NCBI RefSeq assembly: GCF_001278805.1
Contig: NZ_CP012602.1
Coordinates: 3,068,001-3,132,000 of the forward strand
Reading direction: 5' to 3'
DNA length: 64,000 nt
DNA from: Bacillus sp. FJAT-18017
Lineage (GTDB): Bacteria > Bacillota > Bacilli > Bacillales > Cytobacillaceae
The translations under genes and the position numbers were made by a program. Under the pieces are notes generated by a model, which saw only the letters and a program-made list of their open reading frames with translations, had not been told where the DNA came from and did not search any database. Each line of letters starts with the position of its first letter. The stretch's first letter is position 1. Positions 1 to 7,863 of this stretch are shown piece by piece.

Positions 1-26
1 AACCATTTTACTTTACCGTTTTTCAT
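1..26 (-). CDS. Cold-shock protein, 5' end only (runs off the left edge)
   Basis: Only the first eight codons are in the window, reading MKNGKVKW. That is the characteristic N-terminus of CspA/CspB/CspD-type RNA-binding cold-shock proteins, which continue with the RNP1 motif beyond the edge. A strong AGGAGG lies about ten bases before the ATG. The roughly 200 bases upstream hold no other gene on this strand, which fits the long untranslated leaders common for csp mRNAs. Identity rests on eight residues plus the ribosome binding site, so another protein starting this way cannot be excluded. Confidence 0.65.
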
Positions 27-234
27 GTAAAAAAATCCTCCTATTGGCTTATTATAGCCATGCGTAAAATTTGCCATTTACACTGGAGAGAGCATACAAG
101 ACGCTTCCCATTCAAACTGGTTTGGCACCTTTGAATAAGCACGTTGTTTGCATTCTGTTCCGTGCAACGGCTTCTTTGAATGTACCATCTCAGCGAAGGC
201 TCTGTCAAGATTTGGGGTCTTGACATGTTGGGTT

Positions 235-378
235 TTATAGACTTTCCTTCAATTTTGCGGGCAGTTCCTGGATCGATTGAACAACCATATCAAGTCTGGT
301 TTCAATCCGGTATAACAGATAAAGTGTCACAACGATTGGGAAGCCGACTTCACTTATGATTGGTACGAATTGATCCAT
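235..378 (-). CDS. YvrJ family protein (47 aa)
   Basis: A 47-residue protein starting MDQFVPIISEVGFPIVVTLY, typical of the small YvrJ family of Bacillales: one hydrophobic N-terminal segment (about residues 5-22) followed by a short amphipathic tail ending KLKESL. GGAGGTGGGGG precedes the ATG. It is the last gene of a minus-strand group with DUF2922 (498-719) and DUF1659 (755-973), a trio that recurs in Bacillus genomes. The function is unknown; the segment suggests membrane association. An inverted repeat (TGTCAAGA/TCTTGACA) lies just downstream near 201-227 and could end the transcript, but it lacks a clear T-run. Confidence 0.8.
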   Translation of the reverse strand: MDQFVPIISEVGFPIVVTLYLLYRIETRLDMVVQSIQELPAKLKESL

Positions 379-412
379 TTCCCCCACCTCCCTTAGTCTT
401 ATATTGAAGAGA

Positions 413-438
413 AGCCGGCTTCAATTTGAAATCCGGCT
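413..438 (-). terminator. Hairpin between DUF2922 and YvrJ genes, possible attenuator
   Basis: AGCCGG and CCGGCT form a six-pair stem with a 14-base loop in the gap between the DUF2922 stop and the yvrJ start. The following T-rich stretch is weak, so it may reduce rather than stop readthrough. Confidence 0.35.
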
Positions 439-497
439 CCTCATTTACCTTCATTAATGGGCAGGAAGCTCCCCATCCTGATTAAAGTTTTACTTTA

Positions 498-719
498 TTA
501 CACGATTTCGTAGTCAGTGACATTGCGTTCGATTACCCTGGCACTTTCAACGGCAGTGTAATTTCCATTCGGGGAATGGAATGCATTTGAAGCAATGATT
601 TGTTCCATTGATTGCTTAACGACAGCCTGGTCAATTGGCTCTTTTGGATTATCTATTGCCAACCTCGAAACCTTTCCTGTTTCCGTCATAAAGTTCAGCT
701 CTAGTGTTTTGGCCATCAT
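498..719 (-). CDS. DUF2922 domain-containing protein
   Basis: A 72-73-residue protein with the DUF2922 pattern: MAKTLELNFMTETGKVSRLA, then DNPKEP, a helical middle (QAVVKQSMEQIIASNAF) and a C-terminal strand ending VTDYEIV. Two adjacent ATGs (719 and 716) are both in reach of GGAGGTG; the second gives the usual MAKTLEL start. It lies 35 bases after the DUF1659 gene and before yvrJ, so the three are probably co-transcribed. Function is unknown; the family is small, soluble and restricted mainly to Firmicutes. Confidence 0.85.
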   Translation of the reverse strand: MMAKTLELNFMTETGKVSRLAIDNPKEPIDQAVVKQSMEQIIASNAFHSPNGNYTAVESARVIERNVTDYEIV

Positions 720-754
720 ATTTCACCTCCTTCCTTAAAAGGTTCTTTAACCCA

Positions 755-973
755 TTAGCCCAGAATCTCGGAGCGGTCATTCCTTTCCACTGAAGTAAGC
801 GGGTCTACGCATAGAGCTGCAAGTGCGATAGCAGCCTGGTGCATTTGATCCGGAGTTGCTTCTTTCTTCAGGTTGGTAAAGGTTTTTGACTTAAAGATCG
901 GCTCTCCTTTCACGTCGACGCCCGTTTCGAACACTAGTCGAAGTGTTGATTGGGCAAGAATTGCTTGTGCCAT
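755..973 (-). CDS. DUF1659 domain-containing protein
   Basis: A 72-residue protein beginning MAQAILAQSTLRLVFETGVD, with the family features GEPIFKSKTFTNLK and the helix DQMHQAAIALAALC, ending SVERNDRSEILG. AAAGGAGGTG sits eight bases before the ATG at 973, which decides this start over two in-frame upstream candidates (GTG at 982, ATG at 979) that overlap the ribosome binding site. First gene of the DUF1659-DUF2922-YvrJ group. No biochemical role is established. Confidence 0.85.
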   Translation of the reverse strand: MAQAILAQSTLRLVFETGVDVKGEPIFKSKTFTNLKKEATPDQMHQAAIALAALCVDPLTSVERNDRSEILG

Positions 974-1159
974 GTCCATCACCTCCTTTCACCCTTTATA
1001 TATAGATGAACAGGCAAAAAGGACATGGTCTAAAAAAATTTTTATCTTTTTTTCGATTTTAAGATGTAGTTTCGATCCTCTATTTCAGTAACAAGCCTTA
1101 AATAAATCGATATTTTCACTAGGTAGCACGCACACTTTCACAGGATTTATCCGATTTAC

Positions 1160-1416
1160 TATTGGCGACCCGACATAGCTTTATTTGGCTTGCTGGGTCG
1201 TCAAGAACCTCTATTGACAACCGGACATAGCTTTATTTAGGTCGCAAGGTCGTCAAGAACCTCTATTGACGACCGGACATAGCTTTATTTAAGTCGCAGG
1301 GTCGTCAAGAACCCCTATTGACGACCGGACATAGCTTTATTTAGGTCGCAGGGTCGTCAAGAACCTCTATTGACGACCGGACACCACTTCATTTGGCTCA
1401 TAGAGTCGTCAACCAC
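1160..1416. repeat. Tandem array A, 52-bp period, about 5 units
   Basis: The anchor CCGGAC (CCGA in the first unit) recurs at 1169, 1221, 1273, 1325 and 1377, exactly 52 bases apart. Each internal unit contains GGTCGTCAA, the spacer GAACCTCTA, then TTGACGACC: a perfect nine-pair hairpin with a nine-base loop. Outer units are more diverged. No open frame spans the array. The same family appears in inverted orientation at 12.7-12.9 kb and in diverged form at 38.9-39.15 kb. The rest of the 983-1662 gap shows nothing recognisable. Confidence 0.9.
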
Positions 1417-1662
1417 GCTCTGTTACACAACGCTATGTATTTCGGCTGCACCTAAGAAGCCCCGCTGGTAAAAGTGCACCTGCACAAGGAAAGCCTCCAA
1501 ATGTTAGCTTAGGACTTTTAAAAGATCTTCGCGCTCCACTTCAATTTTGTAAAAAATCAACAAGCAGCAGTAAAATAGCGTTTACTAAAAATATTTGACT
1601 GGTTGGGGTTATGTACAAGCCATCTCTTTACTTGTCCCATAAAGTGTTAGGGGAGGTGAAAA

Positions 1663-1938
1663 ATGATGGATTTACTGCAGTTTTTAAATGAAAATTACTT
1701 TTTTCTTGTGCCAGTTTTATGGGTGATTGGATACGCATTGAAGCAGACTCCAAAGGTGCCAGATTGGGCGATTATCTGGGTCTTGTTCGGACTTTCGCTT
1801 GTCCTTGCGGGGCTGGGCTTTGGTTATACGATTGAGGCAATAACCAATGGAATAATTGCAACTGGAGTCGCAGTATTTGGACAGCAAGCGGTTAAGCAAT
1901 TAGCCGAAGCGAAAAGCTTAAAATCAAAAAAGAAGTAA
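1663..1938 (+). CDS. Phage_holin_5_2-type holin-like membrane protein
   Basis: A 91-residue protein with two or three hydrophobic segments (about residues 10-25, 35-55 and 60-80) and a lysine-rich tail (KSLKSKKK). The pattern VPVLWVIGYALKQTPKVPDW is characteristic of small holin-like proteins of Bacillus phages and prophage remnants. GGGGAGGTGAAAA gives a strong ribosome binding site. No endolysin, tail or packaging genes are nearby, so this is either a lone chromosomal holin-family gene or a phage relic. Pore-forming function is inferred from the family. Confidence 0.75.
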   Translation: MMDLLQFLNENYFFLVPVLWVIGYALKQTPKVPDWAIIWVLFGLSLVLAGLGFGYTIEAITNGIIATGVAVFGQQAVKQLAEAKSLKSKKK

Positions 1939-2110
1939 GAAAAGCGGAAGCGCCTTCGTGACAGACAAAAACCACCTCGCGACAGGCAAAGTGCGCCTGT
2001 CTGCGATGTTAATTCAAGGATGCTTTCCTTTGTGTCCCTGCGATGAATAACTCAGAAGCTTTCCTTTGCGGTCAGCGCCGTATGGCCTCCTCGAAAATCC
2101 TCCAGTGAGC
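1939..2110. repeat. Dispersed Bacillus-type intergenic repeat (bcr-like)
   Basis: Starts with AAAAGCGGAAGCGCCTTCGT, a sequence I recognise as a widespread intergenic element in Bacillus-group genomes, and continues with CGCGACAGGCAAAGTGCGCC. A related stretch occurs on the opposite strand at 28618-28720 (GACAGGCAAAATTCGCC). Another short element near 2113 (GTAATTTCGTGCGAT) is echoed at about 18660. Confidence 0.5.
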
Positions 2111-2172
2111 TATCGCGTAATTTCGTGCGATGTAATTTCGGGGAAGCTTTCCTTGTGGAGCTAAACAGTAAT

Positions 2173-2203
2173 AGAAAAGACGATGCAGACTTGCTGCATC
2201 GTC
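2173..2203 (-). terminator. Rho-independent terminator of the 2204-2371 gene
   Basis: AGACGATGCAG pairs with CTGCATCGTCT around a short loop. Read on the minus strand it starts immediately after the TAA stop of the small gene and is followed by TTTTCT. Confidence 0.8.
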
Positions 2204-2371
2204 TTATTTTTTATTTGTCATATTCCGGATATTGCGATTTCGTTCACCGCCATCGGATAGTTCCTCTGAAAATTCATGCTCCTCGTTTTTCCCAACCAGA
2301 TTTGAACTTTTTATCGTGTTTGGAAGCAGATTATTGTTGGGTGCTCCCTGCTCATCCCACTTTACCATCAT
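2204..2371 (-). CDS. Small hydrophilic protein (55 aa), possibly spore-related
   Basis: Encodes about 55 residues starting MMVKWDEQGAPNNN and containing EFSEELSDGG. The EFSEEL motif resembles the C-terminal part of small YfhD-like or acid-soluble spore proteins of Bacillus; the protein is charged, Asn/Glu-rich and has no membrane segment. Two ATGs (2371, 2368) follow GGAAAGTGGTGGG. The strongest sign of reality is the terminator beginning directly after the stop codon. A longer in-frame start at 2428 lacks a ribosome binding site. Function unknown; the spore link is inference from one motif. Confidence 0.6.
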   Translation of the reverse strand: MMVKWDEQGAPNNNLLPNTIKSSNLVGKNEEHEFSEELSDGGERNRNIRNMTNKK

Positions 2372-2446
2372 ACCCACCACTTTCCTGTGTTTTCCACAGT
2401 TAGTATGACGTAAAATGCGAGGAAACATGCACAGAATACAAGCACC

Positions 2447-3013
2447 CTAGTCAGCTTCAAAAAGATTCACAATCATCCCTTTGTATTCAGCGATACATCC
2501 CTGTACACACAGGCCGCAGCCATTGCACTCTTCCACAGCGATGACAGCTTTTCCTGCTTTGATTTGAATTGCGATGCCTTTTTTCGGACATGCATGATAA
2601 CAAGAGTCACACATGACTTCTTTATAGGCTAGGCAGTTTTCCTCTATCACTGAGGCTGTGCCAAGCTTTGATCCGAATGAAAAATTCTCCTCGCTCAGGG
2701 CTCCATCCGCGCATACGTCAACACACTTCCCACAAAACGTACATGGTGTGACATTTGGGTCAAGGTACGGAGTCATAGCGAGCTTTGCACCGCTAGCAAC
2801 AGAAAATAATGAAATTGTTTGTTCTGGACAAGCGTCCTTGCAAAGACCGCATCGGGTGCATGAAGAGATGAATTCCAGCTCGGTCCCTGCACCCGGGGGC
2901 CTGAAGAAATCACGTTCATTTTCTACCTGCGTGATAATTGCGTTGCCGAGGAAACCAACCGCGCTCTCCCAGTTCAACGCAAGGAAAGCGCGCCTGCTCA
3001 GCCGTTCGCTCAC
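2447..3013 (-). CDS. napF: NapF-type ferredoxin, 4x[4Fe-4S] motifs
   Basis: A 188-residue iron-sulfur protein with CTRCGLCKDACPEQTI (about residue 52), CTFCGKCVDVCADGAL (about 91), CLAYKEVMCDSCYHAC (about 127) and CNGCGLCVQGC (about 163). The ENCLAYKEVMCDSC segment and the RPPGAGTELEF stretch before the first cluster match NapF rather than NapG; NapF is a cytoplasmic protein tied to NapA maturation. An SRRAFL near the N-terminus is Tat-like but not followed by a good hydrophobic core. It starts at GTG and overlaps napD by four bases (GTGA), with AAAGGAGA upstream. Last gene of the nap group. Confidence 0.8.
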   Translation of the reverse strand: MSERLSRRAFLALNWESAVGFLGNAIITQVENERDFFRPPGAGTELEFISSCTRCGLCKDACPEQTISLFSVASGAKLAMTPYLDPNVTPCTFCGKCVDVCADGALSEENFSFGSKLGTASVIEENCLAYKEVMCDSCYHACPKKGIAIQIKAGKAVIAVEECNGCGLCVQGCIAEYKGMIVNLFEAD

Positions 3014-3267
3014 AATAGCTGCTCTCCTTTATAATAGGGTTCATCCTCAAAGTTGCTATAAACAAGACAGATTGCCAAAACACCATCAACTTTCTTAAAT
3101 GAATCAGCCAGCTTATAGCTCTCGTCAAGAGTAACCGTTTCAATGGCCAGGACGATTTTATTTCCTTCAACATGATGGACTTCAACGCCCGGGAGCTTGT
3201 TAATTTCATTCGCCGCTAATTCTGCTTTTCCATCAATCGTAACAATATAAAGTCCAGAAATGACCAT
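3010..3267 (-). CDS. napD: NapD, Tat-proofreading chaperone for NapA
   Basis: An 85-residue ferredoxin-fold protein (VISGLYIVTIDGKAELAANE, then LPGVEVHHVEGNKIVLAIE). This is the usual NapD layout: a beta strand and helix, the sequence LPGVEVH, and a second similar half. NapD binds the twin-arginine signal of NapA and holds back export until the molybdenum cofactor is in place. ATG is preceded by AAAGGAAGCG. It is translationally coupled to napF through a four-base overlap and follows napB by about 40 bases. Confidence 0.85.
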   Translation of the reverse strand: MVISGLYIVTIDGKAELAANEINKLPGVEVHHVEGNKIVLAIETVTLDESYKLADSFKKVDGVLAICLVYSNFEDEPYYKGEQLL

Positions 3268-3309
3268 TAATCCGCTTCCTTTCTAGATGCTGCAGTTTTA
3301 AAAAAACGA

Positions 3310-3711
3310 TTACTTTTCACGGTTAAATTCCGGTTTCTTGTCGTTCTGCGTCACATGGCACTGAATACAATTATCCCTGAATATCTTACCTTTAGTATTT
3401 TCCTCGTAAAAATGATTCTTGGAAGGGGTTGGCGCGCCTGTCCCTTCCACTCCATGGCAAGCAAGGCAGCTTTCATGGCGCATCTCCGGGTTCCATCTAT
3501 TAATATGGTCAGCAGGCTGGGTTGGCGGCGGACTGATCAGCTGCATCGTGGCCGCATCCTGCCTTCCGTCCTCACTCAATTGGATCAGGCCTGCAGTTTG
3601 GTTTTTCGGCACAACTGCTTCCTGGCTTGCAGTATATAATTTTGATGATCCGATCGCGGCAATAAGGACAAGAATGAACAAACCTAAAAAGCTTAATTCT
3701 TTCATTTTCAA
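3310..3711 (-). CDS. napB: NapB, diheme cytochrome c subunit of nitrate reductase
   Basis: A 133-residue exported protein with an N-terminal membrane anchor or signal (FLGLFILVLIAAIGSSKLY) and two c-type heme sites, CLACH (about residue 82) and CIQCH (about 116). ISPPPTQPADHINRW before the first heme is the usual NapB landmark, the IPHxxP-like region. It passes electrons to NapA outside the membrane. The start may be TTG at 3711 (seven bases after GGGGAG) or ATG at 3705. It lies 12 bases after napA. The small size and uncleaved-looking leader suggest it stays membrane-bound, as expected in a Gram-positive. Confidence 0.85.
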   Translation of the reverse strand: MKMKELSFLGLFILVLIAAIGSSKLYTASQEAVVPKNQTAGLIQLSEDGRQDAATMQLISPPPTQPADHINRWNPEMRHESCLACHGVEGTGAPTPSKNHFYEENTKGKIFRDNCIQCHVTQNDKKPEFNREK

Positions 3712-3723
3712 TGAGCTCTCCCC

Positions 3724-6257
3724 CTATGCCTTTACGACCTTGACGGCGCATTTTTTATAATCAGGCTGTTTGGATATCGGGCAATAACAATCTAAAGTAA
3801 CAAGGTTGATCAATGTTTCTTCGGCAAAGAATGGAACATATATCAATCCCTTCGGCGGATTGCCCCTTCCCTTCGTGACTGCCTTAACCTCAACCTCGCC
3901 ACGCCGTGATACGACTTTCACCTTATCTCCTTCATTAATTCCGAGTGCCTTGGCATCATCAGGATGTATTTCACAGAGGGCTTCCGGCATAGCGCGGTGC
4001 AATTCTGGCACACGCCTTGTCATTGAGCCGCTGTGCCAGTGTTCAAGCACCCTTCCTGTACACAGCCAGAATGGATAGTCTTTGTCCGGGATCTCTGCAG
4101 CATCCTCGAATGGCCGGAAAAGAACAGATGGCCGATGTTCGGCAGATTTATAAAAATCGATATTATCGTATTTGCCCTTTGTCCCAAACTGTTCGATGCC
4201 GATCTGGTCAAAGCCGTCTTCCTGCTTCCCATCAGCGTAACGCCAATTGGTTTCAACCCACGTACCGTTGATATTTCTAACCGGCCAGCACAATCCTTTT
4301 TTGACATACTCCTCATACGGGGCCATTTGCTTTCCGAGAAGCTTCAGCTTTTTGCCAAGCTCCTTCACTTCTGGATTTTTATGCTCATGAGGGTTCGTGA
4401 ACTGGCGGTATTCCTCCCAAAGGAGTTTATTTACTTCATGCTGATCCTCGATCATGTCTTCCTTTCCCTTATCCCAAATCATACCGAACAGCACATCAAA
4501 CGCTGGTTTATCACCAATTTTCCTACCATCAAGAACTCTTTTTGCTACCTGGACAATGGTCCATAAATCCCATTTCGCCTCACCAGGTGCATCGATGCAT
4601 TTTTCAAAGACATTTGTCCGCCGCTCGGCATTTCCAAATTGGCCTTCGCGTTCTACCCACATGGCAGCAGGAAAAACAACATCGGCAAGCTCCGTAGATC
4701 GGGTCGGATACACCTCGGAGACCACTATAAAGCCGTCGAGTACTCCTTTACCATCTGCATCATTGCCCCGGAAACGGTTCAGCTTTGGCATCGTTTGCCC
4801 CCAGTTGTTCGACATGCTCCAAAGGAACTTCACATTTCCTTTACCAAGTTCACGGAACATTTTCACAGTATGATAGCCTGGCTTCTCAATTGGGTCCAAA
4901 TATCCTTTTGGAAGGTTCCAGATCAACTCGGAATAGCGGCGGTGCTCAGGATTTTTAACGACCAGATCCGCAGGCAAGCGATGGGAAAAGACCCCGACTT
5001 CCCGGGCAGTGCCACATGCGCTTGGCTGTCCTGTTAAGGAAAATGGCCCGCTTCCTGGTTTTGAAATTTTACCGGTCAATAAATGAAGATTGTATATGAG
5101 GTTGTTAATCCAGGTTCCTCGTGTGTGCTGGTTAGCGCCCATTGTCCAGAGGGAAACGATTCTTTTAGATGGGTCCGCAAATTCATTTGCCAGAGCTTCG
5201 AGATCTTTAGCAGGAACACCCGATAATTTCTCAACATACTCCAACGTATATGGCTTAAGCTTTTCCTTGTACTCTTCGAAACTAATAACCCAGTCTTTGT
5301 CAGCGGAAGCACCAGGCTCGGTTACATCGTAATCATCCTTGAAGGAGTGCCCAAGGTTTTCAGTGCCAGCTTTGAACTGAAGATGTTCCTTAGCAAATTT
5401 TTTATCATACTTGTCATTTTGGACAAGATAATTCGCAATTGCATTAGCAATGGCTAAATCTGTTTGGGGTCTGAAGACCATTTTCACATCGGCGGTTTCG
5501 GAGGTGCGCGAAACCCGAGTGGTCAAATCATAGTGCTTCGTCCCTGGCTCGCTAAGCTTTCGCGCTGTCAAACGCGAATACAAAACGGGATGCATTTCGG
5601 CCATATTGGCTCCCCATGTCACAAAGACATCGGCTTCATCCAGGTCCCTGTATGAGCCCATTGGTTCATCCGATTGAAACGTGGACATAAAGCCGGTTAC
5701 AGCACTCGCCATGCAAAGGCGCGCATTCGGATCGATATTATTGCTCAGGAGACCCGCCTTCCAAAGCTTTACACTTGCATATCCTTCCATGATGGTTTGC
5801 TGTCCGGAACCCCAGAAGGCAATTGATTTTGGGTCCTTGTTGTACGCTTCCAAAAGTTTAGTTGATACAAGGTCTAGTGCTTCTTCCCAGGTTGCTTCCC
5901 TGAAGCCTTCCATTGTTCCCTTTTTCGATTTATCTTCGCGAATGAGAGGCTTAGTCAGCCTGTCGTTGCCAAAAAGAGTTTTCCGACGTAGTAGCCCTTA
6001 ACACAGTTCAGACCCATGTTGGAACCATTTTCCGGATCTCCTTTTGTAGCGATCACCTTTCCATCCTTCACGCCAACCAGGATTCCACAGCCTGTTCCGC
6101 AAAAACGGCAGACCGTCTTTTTCCATTCATCTGGCTCTATTGAAGCAGCCTTGGCCTGGGCACCAGCTGGCTTAGCTTCTTTTTGCTGACAACCGGCAGC
6201 TGCCATTGCCATTGAAATAGCAGTGGCTTTCAATAACGTTCTTCGTTTTATATCCAT
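3724..6257 (-). pseudogene. napA: napA, periplasmic-type nitrate reductase catalytic subunit, interrupted by one frameshift
   Basis: The two parts together give about 840 residues, the size of NapA. The first part starts MDIKRRTLLKATA (Tat signal), has a lipobox-like AAAGC (Cys23) and the [4Fe-4S] cysteines C50, C53, C57 and C85, then hits TGA just after [10 protein letters not shown]. The second part continues with the molybdopterin domains and the molybdenum-ligand segment ARLCMASAV. The frame is restored at a run of five A on the plus strand (5971-5975). Adding one base gives [17 protein letters not shown], which aligns with the family's KIMYGKDRLTQPLL. A single-base loss in a homopolymer is either a real inactivating mutation or a sequencing error. 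All other domains look intact, and the downstream napBDF genes are undamaged. Confidence 0.85.
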
Positions 6258-6568
6258 TGCCTTTCCCCCTGTTAGTTTAATCACACTACTTCAATCGTAG
6301 AGTGGGAAGAAAGTAAGTTCAAACAAGGAAGGAAGCTGTTAACAATTTCTCCAAATCTTTGTGACAACATTTCGCACTTTTTAAAATTCGCTTTTAACAT
6401 CTTATTGATAGGTAAAAATTCGATTGCTTTACTTACACGATTTTATATGGCATTCTAGATACGGTTTTAAGGAGAAAAATGATTGGCCAATCACAATAAT
6501 CCTTACTGTTTGCATGGAATATCACCTTTCCGACAAACTTCCTATTTATATAATTTGTCAGTTTGATT

Positions 6569-6584
6569 TGTGAATCATTTCACT
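6569..6584. promoter_or_regulatory. FNR/CRP-type palindrome, nap side
   Basis: TGTGA-ATCATT-TCACT matches 9 of 10 positions of the TGTGA-N6-TCACA consensus used by FNR/CRP-family regulators in Bacillus. On the minus strand a TATAAA (6545-6550) lies downstream at nearly the spacing of a class II activator site, which would give nap a leader of about 280 bases. The site is clear; the assignment to nap is inference. Confidence 0.55.
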
Positions 6585-6743
6585 AATACGAATTTTTAAA
6601 CAGATGTTTTTATATACTCCTTTTTAAAAATTGCAATGGAATTTTGGTGAATCTTGGTTTTACATTAAATGTTTTCATAAATTGTTCACAATTGAACATA
6701 CTGTGACAAATTAGACTTATGCTAGAATAGGAGTATGAGCAAG

Positions 6744-6787
6744 TGTGATAAAAATCACAATCTACCATTGTTTACCTAAGTTACAAT
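6744..6787 (+). promoter_or_regulatory. FNR/CRP-type site with -10 box upstream of qoxA
   Basis: A perfect TGTGA-TAAAAA-TCACA palindrome (6744-6759) is followed by TACAAT (6782-6787). If that is the -10 box, transcription starts near 6794 and the palindrome is centred about 42 bases upstream, the classical class II activator position. No good -35 hexamer is needed or seen. The rest of the 6258-6867 gap is AT-rich and shows no further gene. Confidence 0.6.
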
Positions 6788-6867
6788 AATAGTTTTCGTG
6801 TTATAACTATAGTTCTGAGATTGTGATTGCTATCATGCAACCAAATTTCGAGAGGAGAGCTGACGAA

Positions 6868-7863
6868 GTGAAGAAAAAAAGTTTGCTAGGTTCATTGATT
6901 GCAATACTATCAATGGTTGTCCTGAGCGGCTGTGAAAAGCTGGTGGTATTTGATCCACAGGGTCCTGTTGCCCGAGAACTCGCCGGGCTGATCAACTATT
7001 CCATCCTACTCATGTCAATAGTTGTCATAACTGTTTTCCTGCTGCTCGTTGTCATTGTTTGGAAATACCGTGAGAGAAAAGACAACATGGATTATGAGCC
7101 TCCTGAAGAGCACGGAAGCAAGTGGCTGGAAATTACTTGGACACTGATTCCTATACTGCTTGTTACTGCACTGGCCATTCCTACTGTAAAAACAATTTAT
7201 GCGGTTGAGGAAGTTCCAAAGGGCTATGAAAACCAAGAACCGTTGGTAATCCATGTCACATCTGCTGACTGGAAATGGATTTTCAGCTATCCTGAGGAAG
7301 GTATTGAAACGATTAATTATGTCAATATTCCCGTAGACCGGCCAATTGACTTCCGTTTGACTTCTGCCGGCACGATGCAAAGCTTCTGGATTCCATCTCT
7401 AGCAGGCCAGAAGTATACGATGGCAAAAGCCGAAACCAATCTGCATCTTGTTGCGGACAACACAGGTTCATTTGTTGGTAAAAACTCCAACTTTAATGGA
7501 CAAGGTTATGCAGGGATGGAATTTGAAGTACTGGCACAAACACAAGAAGAATTTGAGGATTGGGTAAAAGAAGTTAAGGACACTGCTCCAAAGCTGACTG
7601 AAGAGGAATACGAAAAGAAGCTTGAGCCTTCTCACCTTGGCCGTGAAACATATTCCAATACTCACCTTGAGTGGGTTGATCACTCTGACCCTAACTCACC
7701 AAACTACTTGAACCCAGAAATGTATGACCGAGGTCATGGCTGGAAGGGCGAAGTCTTTGAAGATGAAAACAACTATAAAAATGACCCCAAGGCCGGCAGT
7801 GAAGGCCATGAAGGCATGAATCATGATGAAACTTCTGATGGAGGTGACCATAGTGGGCATTAA
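6868..7863 (+). CDS. qoxA: Cytochrome aa3-600 menaquinol oxidase subunit II
   Basis: A 331-residue lipoprotein (lipobox LSGC, Cys22) with two transmembrane helices (about residues 42-64 and 88-110) and an extracytoplasmic cupredoxin domain. Where cytochrome c oxidases carry the CuA ligands, this protein reads GKNSNFNGQGYAGMEFEV with no Cys pair, which marks it as a quinol oxidase subunit. The C-terminus is acidic and His-rich (GHEGMNHDETSDGGDHSGH). GTG at 6868 follows AGAGGAGAG and puts the signal peptide in the right place; an earlier in-frame ATG lacks these features. It overlaps qoxB. Electrons from menaquinol enter the complex through this subunit. Confidence 0.92.
   Translation: MKKKSLLGSLIAILSMVVLSGCEKLVVFDPQGPVARELAGLINYSILLMSIVVITVFLLLVVIVWKYRERKDNMDYEPPEEHGSKWLEITWTLIPILLVTALAIPTVKTIYAVEEVPKGYENQEPLVIHVTSADWKWIFSYPEEGIETINYVNIPVDRPIDFRLTSAGTMQSFWIPSLAGQKYTMAKAETNLHLVADNTGSFVGKNSNFNGQGYAGMEFEVLAQTQEEFEDWVKEVKDTAPKLTEEEYEKKLEPSHLGRETYSNTHLEWVDHSDPNSPNYLNPEMYDRGHGWKGEVFEDENNYKNDPKAGSEGHEGMNHDETSDGGDHSGH

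Noticed and set aside
1160..1416. Array A as a CRISPR array
   Set aside because: The whole 52-bp unit repeats, including the part that would be a spacer; there are no unique spacers, and no cas genes are in the window.
5955..5990. Programmed frameshift or selenocysteine at the napA interruption
   Set aside because: NapA is not known to use either; the TGA lies after the frame is already lost, and a one-base loss in a homopolymer explains it.
7823..7852. Earlier start of qoxB at 7823
   Set aside because: The GTG at 7853 has GGAGGTGA at the right distance and gives the typical QoxB N-terminus.
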